Assembly (NCBI GenBank): GCA_036520615.1
Contig: DATDJI010000080.1
Location: forward strand, 3,809 to 67,808
Source: CAMCXE01 sp036520615
GTDB lineage: Bacteria > Pseudomonadota > Gammaproteobacteria > Pseudomonadales > Cellvibrionaceae
Direction of reading: 5' to 3'
DNA length: 64,000 bases
Shown here: piece by piece, positions 62,349 to 64,000 of the stretch
How the letters are laid out: each line of letters begins with the position of its first letter
How positions within the stretch are numbered: position 1 is the stretch's first letter
The notes under the pieces: generated by a model
Database searches by the model: none
Seen by the model: only the letters and a program-made list of their open reading frames with translations
What the model was told of the DNA's origin: nothing
Program-made: the position numbers and the translations under genes

Positions 62349-64000
62349 ATGATGACAACAGAAACTAAGATCGAGCAGGATTTAATCGCCAAGCTGACTG
62401 ATCTCAAATACACCTATCGCTCGGATATTCGCGATAGGGCAACTCTTGAGTTGAACTTCCGCGAAAAATTTGAAGCGCTTAATCGAGTCCATCTAACCGA
62501 TGCGGAATTCGCGCGTTTGCGCGATGACAATGTCACCTCCGATGTGTTTGCTGCTGCTAAAAAATTGCGCGAGCAAAATACCTTCATTCGTGAAGACGGC
62601 ACTCCGTTGCATTACATGCTGGTAAACATCAAAGATTGGTGCAAGAACCACTTTGAAGTGATTAATCAGTTGCGCATAAATACAGATAACAGTCATCACC
62701 GCTACGATGTAATTCTGCTGATTAACGGCGTGCCCGTTGTGCAAATCGAATTGAAAACGCACACCATAGTTACGCGCCGTGCTATGGAGCAAATTGTTAG
62801 CTATAAAAACGACCCTGGAAATGGCTATACCAATACTCTGCTGTGTTTTATGCAGTTGTTTATTATCAGTAACGAAAGCAACACTGTCTACTTTGCCAAT
62901 AACCATAACCAGCACTTTAGCTTTAATGCGGATGAACGCTTTTTGCCGATTTATCAATTGGCAGATGAAAACAACCACAAAATCGCCCACTTGCACGACT
63001 TTGCTGAACACTTTTTGGCTAAATGCACATTGGGCCAAATGATCAGCCGCTACATGGTGCTGGTTGCCAGTGAGCAGCGGTTGCTCATCATGCGTCCTTA
63101 TCAAATTTATGCAGTAAAGGCGATTGTGGATTGTATTCACCAGAACCGAGGTAATGGCTATATTTGGCATACTACCGGTAGTGGTAAAACGCTCACGTCA
63201 TTCAAAGCATCCACGCTTTTGAAAGATAACCCGGATGTTGAAAAATGCTTGTTCGTGGTAGATCGTAAAGATCTCGACCGTCAAACCCGAGAGGAATTCA
63301 ACAAATTCCAAGCAGGCTGTGTGGAAGAAAATACCAACACCGAATCTATGGTGCGGCGCATGCTATCAGAAGACTACGCCGATAAAGTTATCGTCACTAC
63401 TATTCAAAAACTCGGCTTAGCGCTAGATGAAAATAGTAAGCGTAACCAAAGCAACAAACAGCAAGGCAAGCTCACCTACAAAGAACGGCTGGAGCCACTG
63501 CGCAGTAAACGCATCGTTTTTATTTTTGATGAGTGCCATCGCTCGCAATTTGGTGAAAACCACAGCGCCATCAAGGAGTTTTTTCCTAATGCGCAATTAT
63601 TTGGTTTTACTGGTACGCCCATTTTTGAAGATAACGCCACCTATAAACAAATTGACGGCACTGTGGGCACGTTTAAAACCACTGAAGATATTTTTGAAAA
63701 AGAACTGCACGCCTATACCATAACCAATGCGATTGACGACAAAAATGTACTAAGTTTTCACATCGACTATTTTGGCAAAAACAGCAATGGTAAAGATGAC
63801 AAGAGCAAGAAAAAGCCCAAAAAAGGCGAAACACCGCCGCCAGAGGCAGTGATAAAAGAGATATTGGCAAAACACAACAACGCTACGAACTCGCGTCGTT
63901 TTAATGCCGCGCTAGCCACTGCGTCCATTAATAACGCAATTGAGTATTACGAAAAATTCAAAGTACTACAGGCACAAAAGCAAGCAGAAGACGATAGTTT
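62349..64000 (+). CDS. hsdR: Type I restriction enzyme R subunit HsdR (partial, runs off the window)
   Basis: The frame is open from ATG 62349 to the window end (550 residues so far). The N-terminal nuclease has the PD-(D/E)xK residues D120, E134 and K136 (RYDVILLINGVPVVQIELKTHT, shown in part). The superfamily 2 motor follows with Walker A TTGSGKT at 275-281 and DECHRSQ near 394 (motif II), then LFGFTGTPIF. HsdR cuts and translocates unmodified DNA together with HsdM and HsdS, which are not in the window. Two adjacent ATGs (62349 and 62352) compete for the start. It follows repeat-rich DNA, so it may open a mobile defence locus. Confidence 0.93.
   Translation, partial: MMTTETKIEQDLIAKLTDLKYTYRSDIRDRATLELNFREKFEALNRVHLTDAEFARLRDDNVTSDVFAAAKKLREQNTFIREDGTPLHYMLVNIKDWCKNHFEVINQLRINTDNSHHRYDVILLINGVPVVQIELKTHTIVTRRAMEQIVSYKNDPGNGYTNTLLCFMQLFIISNESNTVYFANNHNQHFSFNADERFLPIYQLADENNHKIAHLHDFAEHFLAKCTLGQMISRYMVLVASEQRLLIMRPYQIYAVKAIVDCIHQNRGNGYIWHTTGSGKTLTSFKASTLLKDNPDVEKCLFVVDRKDLDRQTREEFNKFQAGCVEENTNTESMVRRMLSEDYADKVIVTTIQKLGLALDENSKRNQSNKQQGKLTYKERLEPLRSKRIVFIFDECHRSQFGENHSAIKEFFPNAQLFGFTGTPIFEDNATYKQIDGTVGTFKTTEDIFEKELHAYTITNAIDDKNVLSFHIDYFGKNSNGKDDKSKKKPKKGETPPPEAVIKEILAKHNNATNSRRFNAALATASINNAIEYYEKFKVLQAQKQAEDDS

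Overview
The window reads as a chromosomal segment of a gammaproteobacterium close to Cellvibrio/Saccharophagus/Teredinibacter (Cellvibrionaceae). Three things point there: a Pseudomonas-like core gene order (gatB-gatA-gatC diverging from mreB-mreC-mreD-maf-rng-yhdP; lexA-sulA beside nagZ), long poly-serine linkers (the MreC tail and a secreted GH11 xylanase), and a plant-polysaccharide-degrading enzyme. The organism assignment is inference from gene content; no rRNA or tRNA gene was found.

Layout. 0-3 kb: end of a chemoreceptor, then cheR-cheD-cheB. 3.2-9.4 kb (minus strand): an ECF sigma/anti-sigma pair closed by two tandem terminators, then a DUF4331 protein with a small lipoprotein, then a TPR protein with a HupE/UreJ-like membrane protein. 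9.9-12.1 kb: katG. 12.8-17.4 kb: a zinc-ribbon/HEFGH membrane protein, greB translationally coupled to an S9 peptidase, and divergent tilS. 18.1-24.2 kb: an unlisted 39-residue membrane ORF, a large hybrid histidine kinase, typA, hpt. 24.5-27.1 kb: nagZ diverging from a LexA-boxed lexA-sulA-GFA cluster. 27.4-30.6 kb: katE and a duplicated-repeat membrane protein. 31.1-35.5 kb: an accessory zone with an acyltransferase, decayed gene remnants, a patatin-like protein lacking its nucleophile, and a REP-associated transposase (RAYT) with its REP repeats. 35.4-48.9 kb: the core gat/mre/maf/rng/yhdP block, with one foreign-looking gene between mreD and maf. 49-55.3 kb: an accessory zone with a five-repeat FG-GAP lipoprotein, a frameshifted orphan Rhs tip with a putative immunity gene, and the xylanase. 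55.5-61.1 kb: VOC protein, OlsF-like ornithine-lipid synthase, rimO, and a PAS-GGDEF-EAL protein. 61.1-62.3 kb: repeat-rich DNA with no clear gene, including a 21-bp (heptad-coding) degenerate tandem array. 62.3 kb to the end: start of a type I restriction HsdR.

Functional threads: chemotaxis adaptation (MCP, CheR, CheD, CheB), oxidative-stress defence (KatG, KatE), SOS response (LexA, SulA), cell shape and envelope (MreBCD, NagZ, YhdP, OlsF), translation quality (TilS, TypA, RimO, GatCAB) and signalling (hybrid kinase, c-di-GMP protein). The points most worth a second look are the sigma/DUF4331/HupE locus, the patatin pseudoenzyme, the Rhs tip/immunity module, the GlyGly-CTERM-like xylanase tail, the 21-bp heptad array, and the apparent non-ATG start of mreC.
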